Under the pieces are notes generated by a model that worked only from the letters and a program-made list of their open reading frames with translations, was not told where the DNA came from and made no database searches. Positions 60,863-64,000 of a DNA stretch of 64,000 nucleotides are shown here, in pieces. Where the stretch lies: assembly GCA_963815125.1 (NCBI GenBank), contig CAWFFM010000010.1, positions 165,145 through 229,144 of the forward strand, read 5' to 3'. Source of the DNA: Actinocatenispora sp963815125. Lineage in GTDB: Bacteria; Actinomycetota; Actinomycetes; Mycobacteriales; Micromonosporaceae. The translations under genes were made by a program, and so were the position numbers. The stretch's first letter is position 1. Every line of letters starts with the position of its first letter.

Positions 60863-61435
60863 TCACGCCGGTGGGATGACGGTGACCCCGGGCCAGCGAT
60901 GTTCGGGCCGATGGCGGGCGAGTCTGGCCATGGACCGCTCGATGCTGACGCGTCGCGGGTTGCGCCGCCAGACTCCTTCGAGCAGGTCGGCCAAGCCGTA
61001 CGGAGCGCAGATCTGCACCTCACCATCGGCGGAGAGCCGTACGGCGACGGCGGTGGCGGTTTCGGGCCAGGTCGCTATCGCGTCGGCGATGGAGGTCAGC
61101 GGCTCGACGGGGCCACCGCCGAACTTGCCCGGGTACCACGTGTGCACCGCCGCCTGGTTGCGCGCCTCCCACGGCACTTCCGGCCAGATTCTCTGCAGCC
61201 GCCCGGTGATCCGGTCGTCGTTGGCCCGGCTCAGATCGTGCGGGTCGAAGTACACCACGTCGACGTCACGTACCTGCTCGGGCGAGAAACCGGACCCGTA
61301 CCGCTCGCCCCACACGAGGTCACGCAGCGCGCCCGCGCCGACCCAGGCGTCGGGCACCTGCGCGTCGCGTACCGTCGCCAGTACCCGCATCATCCACGCA
61401 TTCGACCGGACCAGTTCCGCCAGAGCGTCTGTCAC
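60863..61435 (-). CDS. Nucleotidyltransferase-like protein (DUF925)
   Basis: A 190-residue protein: MTDALAELVRSNAWMMRVLATVRDAQVPDAWVGAGALRDLVWGERYG, DVDVVYFDPHDLSRANDDRITGRLQRIWPEVPWEARNQAAVH, matching the COG3575/DUF925 nucleotidyltransferase family (GAG... DVDVVY pattern). Substrate unknown. Confidence 0.87.
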   Translation of the reverse strand: MTDALAELVRSNAWMMRVLATVRDAQVPDAWVGAGALRDLVWGERYGSGFSPEQVRDVDVVYFDPHDLSRANDDRITGRLQRIWPEVPWEARNQAAVHTWYPGKFGGGPVEPLTSIADAIATWPETATAVAVRLSADGEVQICAPYGLADLLEGVWRRNPRRVSIERSMARLARHRPEHRWPGVTVIPPA

Positions 61436-61580
61436 GTCGCGCCTCTCACATCACCGGACCCTGGCGGTACGGCCCGCGCCGGACACCGTTGCGGTGCTGC
61501 CGGCCACCGTACCGCCCCGCACCGACGGTTCAGCGGATCCGACCGTGACCTGGCCCGGGAACTGCGTTGCGGCGCCGGGC

Positions 61581-62099
61581 TCAGTCGAACGTGACCCCGT
61601 CGATGCGTTCACGGAGCAGGTCGGCGTGGCCCTTGTGGCCGGCGTACTCGCGGATCAGGTGGACGTACAACCAGCGCAGGGACATGGCGCCCCAGCGGGG
61701 GTGCTCGAATCTGTCGTCCAGGCTGGCTGCGGCCACCGCGGCGCGGCAGGCGTCCCACTCGGCGAGCAGCCGCTGATGGTCCGCCTCTGCGCGGTCCGGA
61801 TCGACTTCGGTGAACGCAGCGTCCGGACAATCGTCGCGGGCGTACACGGGGGAGACGTCCTCGCCGGCGAACCGGCACCTGAACCAGGTCCGTTCCACCT
61901 CGGTCACGTGCCGGATCAGACCCAGCAGCGACAGAGCCGAGGGCGGCGCCGACCGCTGCGCCAACTGCTCGCCGGTCAGCCCGGCGCACCTGTACAGCAG
62001 CGTGCGCCGCTCCCACTCCAGGAACCCGACCAGCGTCGGCAGCTCGGCGCCGACGAACGGCTCGTCGACGCGCTCGACATCAGGCACGGTCCAAGGCAC
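61581..62099 (-). CDS. DinB/DUF664 family protein
   Basis: A 172-residue four-helix protein of the DinB/mycothiol-transferase group: LVGFLEWERRTLLYRCAGLTGEQLAQRSAPPSALSLLGLIRHVTEVERTWFRCRF, and LRWLYVHLIREYAGHKGHADLLRERIDG. The metal-binding His residues (RHVTE, HLIREYAGHKGHAD) are present. The GTG at 62099 is a choice; the frame extends to 62282. Probably thiol- or metal-dependent; the reaction is unknown. Confidence 0.87.
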   Translation of the reverse strand: MPWTVPDVERVDEPFVGAELPTLVGFLEWERRTLLYRCAGLTGEQLAQRSAPPSALSLLGLIRHVTEVERTWFRCRFAGEDVSPVYARDDCPDAAFTEVDPDRAEADHQRLLAEWDACRAAVAAASLDDRFEHPRWGAMSLRWLYVHLIREYAGHKGHADLLRERIDGVTFD

Positions 62100-62305
62100 A
62101 CAGTCAGAGTGCCCCGATGTCGCTACCGAGAGCGGCTGATTTCTGCGCCAGATCGTGCTCGCCGGTATGGGCAATACTGTGCCCGTGGAGTCCGGACCGG
62201 GCGGCCACCGGCACCGATTCCTCGCCGGAGAACCAGATCCCAACATGCTGTGGACGCAGTGTTCGTACAGGTGGCCACCCATGACATGAGGAGGAGACGG
62301 TACCG

Positions 62306-63169
62306 ATGACGCCGGGAGGCTGGCCGGTCGCCGTGGTGGCGGCGGTGATCGCGGCAGCGGTCGCGCTGGTCACCACGATCCTTGCCCAGCCGCTGCGCTT
62401 CCTCGCTGACCGCGCCCTCTACCGGGGGCAGATCCGGACCCAGTACCGGCAGGAGCGGCTGAAGGCCATCAAGGAAGTCATCGGGGAGCATCTCGGCCCG
62501 CTGCTGGAGGCCGCCGAGACTTTCGACCACCGGATGCGCAACATGTACCGGGGGCAGGAGAACCGCTCCTGGCTCGCTGTCGACGGACGCTACCGGAACG
62601 GTTCGCACTACATCGACACCACGGTTCAACGATTCCTGTACGTGATCAGGACGGTCCGAAAGTTCGAGGTACGGGCACTGCACGTGGACCCGCGGGTGGT
62701 GGAACCGTCGGATTTCAGGTTCGTCACCTACTGCAAACTCCTGCGGTGGGCCATGACCGACGTCTCGCTCTTCGACGGTCTGCCCGGGGATCACTACCAC
62801 GCCAGGGACCACTTCTTCGCCGATGTGCTCCGGGCGATCGCGGACGAGGCGATCGCAGCCGAACAGGACGCGTTCCCCGCGTTCAGAGCAGGTCTGCCGG
62901 ACAGGTCGCCATGCTGGCAGGTGTGGCGATTCTTCGACGGTCTCGACCCGGACGAGCCGCGACTGCGATGGGATCGCCTGGTGGCCTTCCACCTGGTGAT
63001 CCTGCTGTTCCTCCGTACGTACGGCTACCCGATGCAACGGCCGACAGATCAGGACTTCGCCGAACCGTTGGAGCAGCTGCGCCATCCGGAGACTCTGGCC
63101 AATCTGCGGACATGTCTACGCCGGTACGGACTGGGCTGGTCGGAACTGTGGCTGCTGCGCTCCCGTTGA
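62306..63169 (+). CDS. Hypothetical membrane-anchored protein
   Basis: Unrecognised 287-residue protein. One N-terminal membrane helix (WPVAVVAAVIAAAVALVTTILAQPL), then a basic juxtamembrane region (LYRGQIRTQYRQERLKAIKEVI) and a mostly helical cytoplasmic domain with many Arg/Phe/Trp residues. ATG start with GGAGGAGA upstream. Similar proteins occur in actinomycetes but the role is unknown to me. Confidence 0.65.
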   Translation: MTPGGWPVAVVAAVIAAAVALVTTILAQPLRFLADRALYRGQIRTQYRQERLKAIKEVIGEHLGPLLEAAETFDHRMRNMYRGQENRSWLAVDGRYRNGSHYIDTTVQRFLYVIRTVRKFEVRALHVDPRVVEPSDFRFVTYCKLLRWAMTDVSLFDGLPGDHYHARDHFFADVLRAIADEAIAAEQDAFPAFRAGLPDRSPCWQVWRFFDGLDPDEPRLRWDRLVAFHLVILLFLRTYGYPMQRPTDQDFAEPLEQLRHPETLANLRTCLRRYGLGWSELWLLRSR

Positions 63170-63230
63170 TACGCAGGCAATCTGCGTCAGCCGATATACG
63201 GGCGGCTCCAGTGTCCGACTGATGCTCCCG

Positions 63231-63989
63231 TCAGGTGAGTGCCCGGCTCCAGGTCTGCTCATGCCGGGTGATGTACGCAGCGGTGTCGTGCCAGTGCTCG
63301 CCATGTCCCTCGACGTACATCGATGCCCACGGCTCCCGGCCCGTTTCGTGCGAACGGCGGAGCAGGTCGTACATGGCGCGTGCACGCCGCGCCATCGTCG
63401 TCGGCAGCGCGGAGCGGAGCAGGTCGATCGGCGTCGTAGCCGTCGAGGAACGCGGCAAGCCGGCCCGCCGCCTCCGTCGGGGTCCTCGCCGGCGAACAGG
63501 TGACCGAACGAGACAGCGGCGTACGCGAGGTCCCACAGCCGCGTACTCGGTCCGGACTCCGTCCCAGTCGATGAACACGAGCCGGTCGCCGTCGATGATG
63601 AGGTTCCAGGTCGCGAGGTCGTTGTGGCACAACAGGTCCGGTCGATCGGCAGGGATGAGCACCTGCCACGTCTCCGGTACAGGCAGCCCGACGCTCGCGT
63701 CGTGGACGGCGCGGACGAGGGCCCCGACTCGGTGCAGCAGCGGAGCGTCCAGGGGACCGCGGTGCATCGCGAGCTCGCCCGGGACGTACTCCAGTACGAG
63801 CCGCCCCTGCTCGTCCCGGCCCCGCGGCTCGGGCAGGTCGATGCCCCGACCGCGCAGCGCGCGCATGTACGCAACGGTGAGTTCCGTGGTCGGCAGCCAC
63901 GGCTTGCGTACCGTGTCCCCGATACGCACCACACTCGCGGAGGCGTTCCCCCCGGTCAGGGCCTCCTCATCACGGTCCGCAGCGTCCAC
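63231..63989 (-). pseudogene. Aminoglycoside phosphotransferase-like protein with internal frameshifts
   Basis: Phosphotransferase (APH) family. The visible frame keeps ELAMHRGPLDAPLLHRVGALVRAVHDASVG and the catalytic-type segment LLCHNDLATWNLIIDGDRLVFIDWDGV, and ends normally. Between about 63430 and 63550 the family sequence is found in another frame (RLWDLAYAAVSFGHLFAGEDPDGGG), so two compensating frameshifts occur. The ORF stays open (252 codons). Upstream of 63989 the window ends at 64000, so the true start is not certain. Confidence 0.7.
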
Positions 63990-64000
63990 GCCGCCACCCT

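Noticed and set aside
1..64000. CRISPR arrays, prophage or insertion sequence with transposase
   Set aside because: No regularly spaced direct repeats, cas genes, integrase or transposase motifs were seen in either strand.

Overview
High-GC DNA carrying the chromosomal origin region of an actinomycete. The order parA - rsmG - jag - yidC - yidD - rnpA - rpmH - dnaA - oriC - dnaN - gnd - recF - dciA-like - gyrB - gyrA - tRNA-Ile - tRNA-Ala is the standard actinobacterial origin block. A long RnpA, the gnd between dnaN and recF, DLW-39, DUF3566 and XRE/DUF397 families point to Micromonosporaceae or a close relative; the genus (for example Actinocatenispora) is only a guess.

1-8.2 kb, mostly minus strand: chromosome segregation (ParA with two parS sites inside its reading frame), 16S rRNA methylation, membrane protein insertion and RNase P/L34, then dnaA divergently on plus. 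8.2-9.85 kb: an unusually long dnaA-dnaN interval with a 149-bp nearly perfect inverted repeat, a 140-bp element made of two 58-bp palindromes, and the oriC DnaA boxes. 9.85-23.7 kb: dnaN, gnd, recF, dciA-like, a SigE-type ECF sigma factor with an overlapping membrane partner, gyrB, gyrA interrupted at its catalytic tyrosine by a 420-residue intein, a DUF3566 membrane protein and two tRNA genes.

23.9-33 kb is an ordinary accessory/metabolic stretch (MerR-methyltransferase fusion, pyrE, epimerase, pentapeptide protein, amidohydrolase, MFS, GNAT). 33.1-34.4 kb is the most unusual part. It holds a second copy of the paired 58-bp palindrome element with the same geometry, then a YbaK-like gene, then a gene-free region with at least six DnaA boxes (several perfect) around a parS-like site, then a degenerate third relative of the element. 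This looks like a second origin-like or DnaA-titrating locus about 24 kb from oriC.

34.8-37.1 kb: a frameshifted XRE regulator with its DUF397 partner and a divergent run of four small overlapping ORFs. 37.1-50 kb: proS, a MerR-PP2C fusion, ArsR/MFS operon with operator, GlxA-type regulator with a divergent reductase, secreted beta-helix protein, PknB-type kinase, small membrane proteins, NUDIX and VOC proteins. 50-64 kb is more fluid. It has a glycosyltransferase, several methyltransferases, a 60-bp exact inverted duplication of an SDR gene end that now terminates another gene, three frameshifted or decayed genes (methyltransferase, aldo/keto reductase, phosphotransferase), and a Phd/RelE-type toxin-antitoxin operon with a perfect palindromic operator.

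All assignments come from reading the sequence; no database search was run.
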